From positions 5,613,001 to 5,677,000 of the forward strand of contig JADLSH010000358.1 of NCBI GenBank assembly GCA_016169945.1: a DNA stretch of 64,000 nucleotides, read 5' to 3'. Made by a program: the position numbers and the translations under genes. Shown piece after piece: positions 23,727 through 35,213 of this stretch. Position 1 is the first letter of the stretch. Every line of letters starts with the position of its first letter. The notes beneath the pieces were generated by a model, which saw only the letters and a program-made list of their open reading frames with translations, did no database searches and was not told the DNA's origin. The DNA is from Trachythela sp. YZ-2020 (taxonomy: Eukaryota > Cnidaria > Anthozoa > Malacalcyonacea > Clavulariidae).

Positions 23727-25282
23727 AATTGAAATAGCTGTATATTATTATAATAGAACAATACTGTCTATTCATTACCAATTAAATCATAAATATTGAC
23801 TTCAAATTAATAGAGTGTGCAGTCAAGTAATATTTATATCAATGTTAAATAAATTAGCAAGGAGATGTAGTATTTAATTTAACTGACATTGATCCCACAC
23901 CTAAATCTCAAAGGTTGAGGAACTGATGAAGGTACAAGTGACTGATGCAATAATCATGATTAGTATCTGACTATATTCTTGTTATTTTGAATGAGAGAAA
24001 GCTAGTTTAATACTAATTATTTATAGTTACAAAACTTTAAATGAAAATAGATTCATGTTATTAATAACATGCCAATTTGAAATGATGAATTATTCCAAAA
24101 AAATCCACGCCTCTATATGGAAAAAATTAACACCTATCTCCTAGTACACCTTACTATAATCATTGGTGAATTTCCCCCTTTTCCCCTAGTTAGAGACGAA
24201 TTTCTCCCCTTCCCCCTCCAGGCTCCAGCAAAAGATTTTCTCTGTGGCGGATCCATATAAATAATACTTTCCTGAATGACCCAATGCAAACTTTTAAGTA
24301 TACTTTACATTTGCCGATCTGCTTTCGATTTTGTTCAACAAAACATTGCCTATCTGCAGTGGCACCGGCAAGGCGAACTACCCCCCAATAATTTTTAGAT
24401 TGTGATTTAAGATCCATACAATTCGTTTGCGAATTCGCTCCAGAAAACGCCAAAAATGCAGTCCTGGAGCTTCGGAAATTATAAAAAATTTCTGGGGGAG
24501 GACCACCAGGCCCCCCTATTTTTAAACAAGTGTGATGATTGTAATAGACCTTTTCTGACAATATATTGTATGGGAAATCGTTTGTTTGAACGGAAATATT
24601 TCTTATATAAAAAATATTTTGCTCCAAACTGCCTTCACAATTTGCGTATCAGAAAATGCCGTTTCAGAGAAGTGCCCCATTCAAAACAATTTCCTGGTGG
24701 TGAATGTCCCCGAACTTTCCTAGGGATGCGTCGTTACAAGCAAGTAACGTACCGTATATCGCCCCCTCAATAAAAAATCCTTCGGTGCCTTTTCGCTATA
24801 AAATTGCGAGGCTTGCAAAATCCGAGCAAGACCTTCGAAGACCCGTCCTCGTCCTCGATTCGAAATTTCGAATACTACAAGTTTCTTGACTTGCAAATAA
24901 GTGCATTAATCATACTTATCTTTGTTTTGAAACACGCTTTTGTGTCTTTTTGCTGCTTTAAAAGGCAGAAAAACAAACCCCTAGTCTAAATACGTTGTGA
25001 AATGATCGTTTCATTCCTAATACCCTAGCAGTCTTATAGTTTATAGCCCACCATGCGGCCATAGCCATGCATCGTGGTCTTGCCGACAAGTCGATAATTT
25101 GTATTTTCCTTCTTGCATTAAACCGTAACATACAACTTTTTCTAACAAGATATACACTTACCATTTATCTTTAAAATTTATGACCCAAAATAATAATAGC
25201 TTGCGCCAATCTTGTAAAATAGCCATTTATGACCTTCGAAACAGTGTTTCTCCTATACTTTAGTTAGGATATTCGACGAGCG
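23727..25282. other. No gene; TE debris
   Basis: Contains AAAAAATTTCTGGGGGAGGACC near 24482, a motif also seen (AAAAAATTTCCGGGGGAGGAT) inside the hAT-like MITE at 53.4-53.9 kb. It is probably a worn relative. Otherwise non-coding. Confidence 0.45.
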
Positions 25283-25560
25283 ACACTTGCCAGCCACGCA
25301 CCAGAGCAATTTGCGTGGCGCGTGGAATTGCGTCATCGTGGCAGAAAGTGGGGACAACAACATCAAAGGGTTCCGACTAAAGTTCCATATCTGTTAATCT
25401 TTAATCTGTGGCCATGCCAAGAGTCCTGTGCTGTTCTGGAACTGGGGTTATGGTCGATATTGTCCACGGCATGTGTGGTGAAGAAATTACTTCCCAATGA
25501 GACAGGACATACCAATCCATCTTTTTCAAACTGTTTCATAACACTATTTCCCAGTGCCCC
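25283..25560 (+). repeat. Dispersed repeat, copy B
   Basis: AAGTGGGGACAAC, AGTTCCATATCTGTTAATCT and TTTAATCTGTGGCCATGCC occur in the same order as in the inverted copy at 11760-12105. No recognisable product. Confidence 0.5.
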
Positions 25561-25864
25561 AGTGAGTGAAGTCTGTCTACCAGGTCCTTGCTTCTTGTCT
25601 TGGAGTGGATTATATATATGGCTACTGGTTTCATGATCTGCATTGTTACGAAAATCTCCAGGGCCGGTTGTTCAAAAGCCGGTTAACGCTAACCTAGGGT
25701 TAAAATTCCTTAACCCAGGTTTAAATTTTAAACCTGGGTTAATTTGCGTTGCACAAAGCTTGATTAGTTTTAACCCTGGGTTAAAATGGACGAAAATTTT
25801 AACCCACCCAGCTAGGAGGGTTAACTTTTTAACCCTGGGTTAACTGCAAAATATCATTAATATC

Positions 25865-26959
25865 ATGGCGGATATTTTACAATTTGTTGTGCCAATACAG
25901 AATTTCCCACGCAGAGAACGGCGATATCGTCATGATAACTTAAATATTCAAGGTTTAACTGACTCAGATTTGCGAATTCGGTACAGATTTGGTAGCCAAG
26001 CAATAAATTATATTACTAATTTACTATACAATGACCTTGTTCGTGACACTAACAGAAATTTTGCACTAATTCCCGACGTCCAAGTCCTCATCACCCTACA
26101 GGTTATCGGGGACACATTTGGTGTTGACAAGTCCACAGTATCACGAGTAGTACGAGACGTATGTATGGCTCTTTCAAACAAACGAGATCAGTTTATCCGT
26201 TGATGAAGAGAAAGAGAGTATTAAAAATGGGTTTTACAATATGGCCCGTTTCCCAGGCGTTATTGGTTGTATACACTGCACGCATATTCGAATCCAGGCG
26301 CCACATCTCCACGAGAATTTCTATGTGAATCGGAAACGGTATCATTCCATCAATGTTCAAGCAATTTGTGATGATCAAGGTATATATTATACACTGTGTC
26401 CATTTTATTATAATTGCTATGGTAAGAACAAATGCTAAATTGTATATAATATACTTCACAGTCATTTCATTTCTCAATACTAGGAAAGTTCATAAATCTG
26501 GTTGCCAGATGGCCAGGAAGTGTCCATGACAGCCATATATTCCGAACATCTCAGATACAGGAGCATTTAGAGCAGCAGCACACATCACTAGAAGATGGAA
26601 TCATGTTGGGAGATAGTGGTTATGCTTTAAAACCCTACCTTATGACACCCTACTTGAATCCTGCCGCAGCAAAGGAAAGGGCATTTAATCGGTCTTTGAA
26701 GAAAACACGCGTTTTGATCGAGCAAGTATTTGGGCGATGGAAAAGACGGTTCCACCTACTACACTCAGAGATCAGGATGAAACCAGAAAAAGTCTGCTTG
26801 TTGATTGGTGCTTGTGCAATCTTGCAGAATATTGCAATCATGTTTAATGAACCAGAAGAAGATGAGGATATTAATGTGAATGAGCCTGAAGTTGAACCAC
26901 ATGCTGGTCATGACACAGGAAGGCAAATCAGGGCACATATCACAAATAACTTTTTTTAA
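25865..26959 (+). pseudogene. HARBI1-like Harbinger transposase, damaged
   Basis: The start codon follows ATATC at 25865. The N-terminal part contains an HTH-like GVDKSTVSRVVRDV. A short in-frame deletion removes residues before VIGDTFG, and a few bases are missing near 26202, shifting the frame. The second part (26205-26380) reads FPGVIGCIHCTH, where the family has the first catalytic Asp (IDCTH); here it is His. An intron with donor GTATAT near 26381 and acceptor ACTAG near 26484 leads to LVARWPGSVHDSHIF (second Asp) and TRVLIEQVFGRWKRRF (Glu). Frameshift and catalytic loss make it inactive unless another copy acts in trans. Confidence 0.9.
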
Positions 26960-27678
26960 TTAATATGGCATGCATTATAACACCAGACAACAATTGTTAA
27001 TAGCTTACTGAACACTAATAACAGTTTATGCAAAATAATTAGTAAATTACCATAAAATGGATAGAATTGGTCATTTGGGAAATGTGGCCTGGGGAAAATT
27101 GCCTTAGTTCACCACATTCTATAGTAATTTACTACAATTATGCACTTGTCAATTGTAACCCCCCCCCCCAACCTTGGGGTATGGTGGGGACATGGGTTTT
27201 CCTTGTCACCATAATGCTCAATGCCCCCTCCCGCTTAGGTAAAAAGATGACTAATACCCCTACCATGGTGAAAAATTTAACTTTTAATAGCAACACAAAT
27301 AAAATAATTGCCATGAAAATATTTTGAACAATGAAAAATATAAATGATGTATTTTGCTACTAATAAAAATACACAAGTGTGTTACTTTATATCAAATATA
27401 ATAGTATTGACACATTAGTAGCAAGAAAGCTCAAAATAAACCTCAAAATCCCCCTCCCATAATAAACCCCAAAATATTTATTATACTATTTATTATTTAT
27501 ACTATTTATTTATATTATATCATATATATTATATCCCCCTCCCCCATATATATATAATCTCAAAACCCCCCTCCCCCAAAACCCCCCTGTATAAAGCTAA
27601 AAAAGATTATAACTTATAAATAAATAATGTAACATATCAATATTAAAGTAAGGAAAATTTGTTATTAAAATTACAAGT

Positions 27679-28790
27679 TTTCTATGGAAGACATTAAGGA
27701 ATTGCAAGTTGCTTGTCCTTTCAACTGGGCTACCTGCAGCTTTAGTTTCTCATTCTTCAGTAATAGCATTTCCTTTTGCAGCTTCAGAACTTCCAGCTGC
27801 ATTTCCAACACGACTTGTTGTTTTGGGTGTCTGCAGGTAGGGGTGTGGGTGAAGGTTTTCTATGAATAATTGGTGCAAAAGGTGGTGGGGTCATTCTCAG
27901 GTCGTCGTCGCTCTCAAAGCTTTGAGCTTCTTCTGGTACTGGCTGAATGCAACTGCTTTGCCCGGTAGAAACTTCATCGCCCTGTCCTTGTATAAACGTC
28001 GCTGATTCAACTATGCAAAAGGCAAAAATTACTATATTAATATTGACATTATTGTGCACAAAGTTACGAAACTATTTGACAAAAAATGCAAAGTATAATG
28101 GAAACTAAAACTTGTCGGAATGGCACCGCACAATGGACTTTGACAAATTCGGCCAATATTTCGACTTATATTTCGCCTTGGTACATCATGATAAAGAAGC
28201 CCCAATCTTGGAAACTATATTTTTATTATAGTAAAACAAAAATCTTTCTCAGCTTTTTTATTAAGTATGTGATGTCTTTCCGTGTTTATCAAATCAAAAT
28301 TCGGCCATATTTAAATAATATGAAATGATTTCTCGTTGTCATGCGCATGAATTGACCGAAAATTTGGGAGACTGGTTAAGGAAACAAACATGCTTAAACT
28401 CGCCCAAAAGTTGTATTTTAACTTACCGCTCGTTTCAAAACCATTTATTCCGGTGAAAGACGGAGTCTCATGATCTTTTCCGTAGCTTCCTTTGGCTTTT
28501 TACACGGCGGGCCACCAACTGTCTGCCCAAAGCTTCTTTTCTGTCGCGCAAACTCCTTCTTCGCCGTGATTTGTAAGTTTTTCCACTTTTCTTTGATGTC
28601 TCGTACGGAGCGGTGAGCCACCCCAATGGCATTAACTTGCCCGGCAATTTTCGCCCATGTCTCTTGCTTTTTTTGGTTTGTGACAGAATTTGTAAGTTTG
28701 GACTGAATCATTTGAAGGTTTTCTTCCACTAATTCTGTTATTTTATTTATTTCTGACGCTGAAAAATTTAATTTTCGCTTCCTCCGAAAA
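27679..28790 (-). pseudogene. Harbinger SANT/Myb-like DNA-binding protein
   Basis: Read on minus. The first exon (about 28790-28441) carries a Myb/SANT-like trihelix region: WAKIAGQVNAIGVAHRSV then DIKEKWKNLQITAKKEF. A second exon (about 28012-27679) holds an acidic/proline segment and, in a shifted frame, a coiled coil (LEMQLEVLKLQKEMLLLKNE). In this superfamily the Myb-like partner escorts the transposase to the element ends. A duplicated AAATTAAATTTTTC near the start and the shift near 27820 suggest decay, so I call it probably broken. Confidence 0.75.
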
Positions 28791-28996
28791 ATTTAATTTC
28801 CGCCATTTTGTTTTTCGCGCGCTTTTTAACCGTGGGTTAAATGTCTTAACCCAGGGTTAACTAACCGCACCGCTAATCGACCTTTGAGCAACGCCAAATT
28901 AACCCAGGGATAGCTAACCCAGGGTTAAGGATTTTTAACCCTGGGTTAACGCTAATCCTGGGTTAAGTTAACCGGCTTTTGAACAACCGGCCCCAG

Positions 28997-29459
28997 TTGT
29001 TTACCTCTTTTTAGCCGAGTTAAAAGCGAGCAGCTGAGCCAACACTAAGCAATGGACAACTTGGATGAGTCTGCGTCACATGTGCTCTCAAATCCGGTCA
29101 ACATATACATTAAAGACAAGAATACTTATAGTATTTAATAAATATTAATCTGAATAACAGCTAAAAGCTGAAATATACAGGATTAATTACAAATTGTAAG
29201 TACAAATAATAAGAAACTCTTAATAATATATATACTACATGAAAAGTTTTAAATTACATAGTAAAGAAACTATTTAGGAATGTTAAAAACAATGAATGTT
29301 AAATAATACTATCCGAATTATAGAAATCGCTAAAAAGTCAAATTTAATTTAATGAGTCATTATAAGCTAAAATGCTTGAAGGTAAAAATGAATTTCGAAA
29401 TCTATTAGTTTTACAGTCAATTTGATTGACATGATTATTGTTACGAAGGGTATAATTGA
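28997..29459. other. No gene recognised
   Basis: AT-rich spacer between the Harbinger element and the antisense LINE; possibly the LINE 3' end. Confidence 0.5.
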
Positions 29460-31150
29460 CTAAGTTCTCACGTCTGTCAGGAACGAGTTCGTGTAATATG
29501 ATAGATCGGGATATATTATTCGTAAAGCGCGTTTTTGGATTCTTTCAACTTCTTCTTTTAAATAATCTGGAGCAAAAAACACTTGGATCAGAGAATTCTC
29601 TCCAATTCCGCTTCGTTTAAGTACTCGGAGAAAGCAAAGTCTCTTTGATGCTTTTGCTACAATATATTCGATATGCAAGATCCAGCGGAGATCAGACGAG
29701 AAAAAAAGACCAAGGACTTTGCCGATGAAACCCGGGAAATACAATGCTTTCCAACGAAGAGTGGACGAAGGTTTGGTGTATCTTTAGCAAACGAAATGAT
29801 TAACATTTGGCGTGGTTAAGTACCATACGTTCTCTGTACACCATTTCTCTATATCGTCAATAACAGTTTGTAAATTACTTTGTTTACCTTTGATGATTGT
29901 TTCCGAGAGACTAGTGTCGTCAACATATTTCCATCGGTTGTTATGAGTGATGGCTAAATCGTTGACCATAATGAGAAAAAAAAGCGGGCCAAGAATTGTA
30001 CCCTGCGGTACGCCACCATTTATAAATGACCAATCCGATAACATGGGGCCCAACTTCACCCTTTGTCTTCTTTGCATGAGAAAGTCAATCACCCAATTAA
30101 TTAAAGAATTATCAATGCCGAGTAATCGCATCTTATTTATGAGGATTTGATGATTGATTCTATCAAATGCCTTACTAAAATCTAATAGGAAAACACGTAC
30201 AGTTTCGCCATTGCCATCTGTCTCTGAAAACCAACAGTGGAACATGCTAATTAACGCGTCCACAGAAGAACATCCTTTTAATGAACCAAATTGTCTTTGA
30301 TCCAATATCGGATGAATACCATCCATGATCCTTCGAAATTGGAACGATTCAATAATTTTTGATAATGTAGCAGTTAGTGATATAGGTCGAAGATCCGAGG
30401 ATATATCTGTTACTGGAGTTGTCTTTGGGACTGGAATAACATTTGATTCTTTCCACTGCCTTGGGACATATGCCTGTTTAATAAAGCTGTTAAATATAAT
30501 TGTCACAGGTTCAGATAGCTCCATGGAAAACGTATTGAGAATCCAATTCGGTATGCCATCTGGACCAGGTGCTTTGTTGGATTTAATTTTCTTTAGATGG
30601 GATTCAATAGCAAAGTCAGAGATAGTGTAAGGGTCCCTGGATTCTTCAATAGGAATTCTTTCATACTCTGATAGGGGAGGTAGTGGTTGGGTGGCAGCAA
30701 TAAATGCATTGTTAACTGCGGACGCTAGTGCTTTTCCTTGTAAGATGATTCCATTGGCCTCAGCAGAATTGAAAACTGCTTTTGAAGAAGAGCCAGCTAA
30801 ATTTAAGAATGCCGGAGACACTGACTGTTCTTGACATTTATCTCCAAAGTGACCAGTAAACGTTTGTTTTCTGTCCGCTAACTCAGTTTTAATTTTTCTG
30901 GCGAGCCGGCAAAGACCCGGCATAACATCATTAGCTTGAGACCGACTAGCATATTTCAAGGCGGCTGCCATATCATCTTTGTACGAAACATATATTTCCT
31001 TCTTGTCCGGAACAGCTTGCAGGTCACTGTCTAAATCGAGGATCTTATCTTTGAACCGTGTAACATTCACATTCATTTCCTTGCCAACCAGCCTATTTAA
31101 ACTGCTATCATAAAACTTTCTAATGTCTGATAATTTGATTGATGCCGGTA
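29460..31150 (-). pseudogene. Non-LTR reverse transcriptase, 5'-truncated
   Basis: The minus-strand frame is open from about 31150 to 29784. It holds the RT blocks SNKAPGPDGIPNWILNTF, RPISLTATLSKIIE, FLLDFSKAFDRINH (catalytic Asp), GGVPQGTILGPLFFLIM and KYVDDTS (YxDD). The thumb and C-terminal region is in a different frame at 29744-29460 (VLGLFFSSDLRW, QKRALRIIYPDLSY), so a shift or deletion separates them. The endonuclease domain is absent, consistent with the 5' truncation typical of LINE insertion. It is the same family as the dead copy at 5.3-6.8 kb but better preserved. CR1/Jockey group is likely; the clade is not determined. Confidence 0.88.
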
Positions 31151-33120
31151 TGTCAATGTGTCACTCACACTAATGGCCAGAAATACGCGACATCCGATTG
31201 CGCAACACCTTGCAGCTTATCGAATTTACACAATTTGTACATATTAAGATTATATAGGAACACACGTATTTGTTGAAATAGACAAAGTATATGTCTTGTT
31301 TTTTAAAATGCGAAACCAGATCTTAGTAAGGCAAATATTGAAGATCATTATGAGCTAAAAATTGGACGCTGCCGGTAAGTTTTCGGTTGTCCCTACGAAA
31401 ATTAATAAAATGCTGCTAGTTTGTATGGATTTGGATTAGGTTAGTACGAAAAGAACAGCTAGTTAGATATTTAAAACGGATCGTGAAGTCGAAGCATGTA
31501 TATTATCAAACATGCGAAAGTGTAGTTCATATATAGAATGTCTGAGGATTCCTCTTGTAGTGATATAGTTGGCAATTCTCCCTTACGTTTGGCTTGTCCT
31601 TTCTTGTTGTATTTTAGAAAGCGTAATAATGACCAGAAACGACTGGGCTATACACATAGAATCTTTGCGTTTAAGAATTGCCATAACTCTGCGAGATCAC
31701 AGTGAAACCCAAAAACAGATGTCAATGTATCAATAAAATATGAACACGACAAAACAGTACAACAAGTATTTTAACTACAAGACCAAAACTATTGACACAA
31801 GAAAGACAAGTAAAACAGGGTGCACAAAACAGAACACAAAATGGTTATGACAGAACAAGGAGATTATAATACAACATTTTAAGGAAATTTCAAAATTTCA
31901 AAACGCAAATAAACGATTTTGTAACTTTTAAAACGATTTAATTTTGCAAACTCTAAAAACAATCGAAAAACTCATTTATAACTTTTAATAATCAAACAAA
32001 TTTGATTTCTTGCAGTAAAATTGACGAGAGAAAGTCAACGCGATGATAAAAGTTTCTCGATGAAAAAGGTCTACGAGTTATATTATAATTAAAGGAGTAG
32101 AAAACTTTCACGTGTGTTTCTAGCTATAACTGTATAGCAACTTGGAAAATGTTTTCTATTTCTTAAAAAGTAAACAAAATAATAATCACTGTAAAAGAAA
32201 TATTACCATTGCATCTTGTATTATCATACCGACATGATATTTCGAGCTTGTTGAACTTGACTACTTGACAGTGCTTCCACTTTGGTAAAGTAAGATTTCT
32301 CGTTTTTGTCCTTTTTTTTCGCAGAATTTCCTTCCCAAAATCCTAAATTTCCTTCCATTATTCCTTCCAATTTTTTTTAAAATAGTATAATAAATTTTGT
32401 ATTGTACTGTACTCCCGATGTAAATTGAAGGTGTACTGCAGTATTTTTTGCTCTTTTCGCAGCTGCTTTTGGGCCAGGCACTTGTCCTGCACGCTTTCTA
32501 CCCGTTTGCAGTTGACAACTACTTGAAGCTTCATCTTCTGATGAGCTTGACTCAGAAGTTGACTCAATATAAGCCATCATAATTTACAAATTACTTTTTT
32601 TTGGTTTAGAAATTACAGTTTCCCTTTTTTCGACTGTTTGTTTTAGTTTATAAAAACCCGAGAAAAAAATTGAGCCCGCGTTATTTATGTACAAGTACTC
32701 TACTCACCCACTGAAGACCAGTTAAGTCCCAAATTACCCCCATTCATCCTTGATGGTTATGTAAATATTCGATGTATTATTTTTATACATGTTTTTTAAC
32801 TCAAAAGTTCATAATAAAGTGTTTAACCATTATTAAATTACTAGAAATTACTGAAAAAGTTTAAATTGTAAAATTTCCTTCCCTTTTCCTTCGAAATGGC
32901 CAAATTTCCTTCCAATTTCCTTCCAAATCTCATTTCCTCTTATTTTTCCTTCCAAATGCCAAAATATCCTTTTGGAAGGAAATTTCCTTCCGAGTGGAAG
33001 CTCTTAACTTGAGTAAGTTGAGTTGGGACGAGGGATGATTGCGAGCACTCGGGAACGTTTAGGGATATTCGCATCTTCAAAGAACTCAAAATTCAAAATG
33101 GCGCTTATGGCTTTCATCGG
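31151..33120. other. No gene; ATTTCCTTCC-rich stretch
   Basis: Around 32330-32360 and 32875-32995 the sequence is built from imperfect ATTTCCTTCC repeats. A 67-codon minus-strand frame at 32580-32377 starts with a Ser/Glu-rich segment followed by a basic cluster. It resembles the N-terminus of many TE proteins but has no further support. Confidence 0.45.
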
Positions 33121-33122
33121 TC

Positions 33123-33308
33123 GCCACTTGTTTCCATCTACCAAGTAAAGTTTGTAACTGACCCTAACCCTAAAACATACCCTTACCCCTAACCCAAAAT
33201 CTAACCCTAACCTTACCCTAACCAATTTGATGAAGAAAAATCAAGAAATGCAAATCTTTGAAAATCGGGAAAATTGCGTAACGTCAGTTTGATAGATGGA
33301 AACAAGTG
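33123..33308. repeat. Degenerate telomere-like tract between inverted repeats
   Basis: CCCTAACCCTAAA and related CCTAACCCTAACC units (33161-33222) resemble the animal telomere repeat TTAGGG. They sit between CACTTGTTTCCATCTACCAA (33125) and its near complement ending at 33308. The inverted flanks suggest a transposable element carrying the tract. A relic telomere end is less likely. Confidence 0.6.
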
Positions 33309-34482
33309 AAAACCGCTTTGCATCATGGCTATCGATACAAATATCTTTATATGGCATTAGAAACGTCAAATAAACGCTTTTAGTACTCAGGCTACGCTTT
33401 TAGTTATAAGATGGGCAAACGATTTTATCAATACCAAGGTACGTTAAAGAATTGTGTTTTTTTCTCGAATCAGATGATAGATACTACATATCAGTGTGAA
33501 ATTCGAACATTGTTCGAATTTATTATTGGTTACACAATTACATACATGTATTTTTTATGTAGCTATTATTTGATGTATTTTCGCATATTTTTTTGTCCAT
33601 CGAGACTGTACAATATAAAAGCAAAGTAAAAAATAGGTACGCTAAGCGTACATGTATCTGCTCATGGCGATGCCACAACCACAGTTGCCCATGAAGGAGT
33701 AATATTGAATAATTCAACAATAGGCAATTTCGCAATTACGGACGCCATTTAGCAAAGTGTCAACGGGAGCAAACACAATAAAGTAACAATAGCATGACTC
33801 TAGGGACAAGTATTCCCATTGGGACGAGGTGTATATAGTTACTATGGCTGGCAGAGCAAAGTCGACGTCGTGGCTTGTTTGGGGTGTCACAAACTTGCAC
33901 TTCCACAGTCACCCAAGTAACCCGCACAAAACGCATGTAATTTTCTTGTGCGCATCTTAGAATAATTGTGCATTTTGAGTTAGGTACTTGTATTTAATTA
34001 GTTAACCAGATCAATAACGTATCAAGGAAACAATACGATAAATACAAGTGCAATACGAACGAGAAACGTACAAATCTTGCTGATATTCGTCACGCACTGT
34101 GTAAAATATTCGACATACTTCAGTGAGTCTATATGAGGGATATTATATTTCCAACAACAACATTGCGCCTTCAAGACTTGAAGATCGTAAAGCGCATCGC
34201 TCTAAAACATCTATATTCTACAATAGTTTTAGCGTACCATACGTGGGTATTTATTTGTATTTGTGGAAAACTAAAGAGAAACTAGAATGTCTAGGAATCA
34301 GTGTTGAATATAATTCAGGCATAAACGCGCAATAACGAGCTCTATTTATTAGAGTTCAAGCAAGGGTCAGCTGTCACATATTCTTGATAATTATTACGGG
34401 TTATATGCCGTGTAAGACATCACCAGCTACGTCACCAGTGGTATGCTCTCGACGGTTAGGTTCCGTATTGAATAACACCAGT

Positions 34483-35213
34483 GTCGACATGTCGACAGGT
34501 TTCGACTTCGAGTTTGCTTGGTTTCGACTTTCGAGTTTGCTTTTGGATAACTAAACTCTGTGTCGACAGGTCGACAGGTTTCGACTTCGAGTTTTCTTTT
34601 GGATAACTAAACTCTGTGTCGACATGTCGACAGGTTTCGACTTCGAGTTTGCTTTTGGATAACTAAACTCTGTGTCGACATGTCGACAGGTTTCGAGTTT
34701 CGAGTTTGCTTTTGGATAACTAAACTCTGTGTCGACATGTTGACAGGTTTCGACTTTCGAGTTTGCTTTTGGATAACTAAACTCTGTGTCGACATGTCGA
34801 CAGGTTTCGACTTTCGAGTTTGCTTTTGGATAACTAAACCCTGTGTCGACATGTCGACAGGTTTAAATTTTGTGTAACAATGAACTGAATGTCGACATGT
34901 CGACATGTTCAAATTTTGTTCGTATAATCAAACTCAATGTCGACATGTCGACAGGTTTCAAGTTTTGCCGTATGACTGAATTAATTCATGTCGACAAGTC
35001 GACAGGTTTCAATTTTGTATATAAACAAATAAAATCAGTGTCGGCATGTCGACAGGTTTAAATTTCGTAACTTTGACTCAGCGTCGACGTACATGTCGAC
35101 AGGTTTCACTTTCACGTTTTGTGCGGTATATAACTATATATAAACTCAATGTCGACATGTCGACAGGTTTAAATTTTGTAACTTTGACTCAGCTTCGACA
35201 TGTCGACAGGTTT
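34483..35213. repeat. Left array of GTCGACATGTCGAC palindromes
   Basis: About 14 units, spaced roughly 43-75 bp, each containing the 14-bp palindrome GTCGACATGTCGAC or a one- to few-base variant followed by AGGTTT. The outer units have the spacer TTTCGAGTTTGC, the inner ones AAATTTTGT. Spacer order mirrors that of the right array, showing a common origin as inverted ends. Open frames here are repeat artefacts. Confidence 0.92.

Larger units (their letters stand above)
25662..28992. mobile_element. PIF/Harbinger transposon
   Basis: Ends GGCCGGTTGTTCAAAAGCCGG are inverted at both sides and flanked by CCAG (25658-25661 and 28993-28996). If one C belongs to the end, the duplication is the 3-bp CAG more usual for this superfamily. 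Both subterminal zones (25680-25850 and 28830-28960) are packed with TTAACCCWGGGTTAA-type palindromes, likely protein-binding sites. Inside are the two genes expected of Harbinger: a DDE transposase on plus and a SANT/Myb-like protein on minus. Confidence 0.92.

Noticed and set aside
33004..33225. Minus-strand ORF rich in Arg/Val/Leu
   Set aside because: It is a translation of the degenerate telomere-like repeat tract.
34483..35213. CRISPR-like array or repetitive protein (open frames with MSTCR/MSTG repeats on both strands)
   Set aside because: Spacers are themselves repeated and mirrored in the other end of the element. The open frames simply follow the palindrome array, and both strands are equally open.
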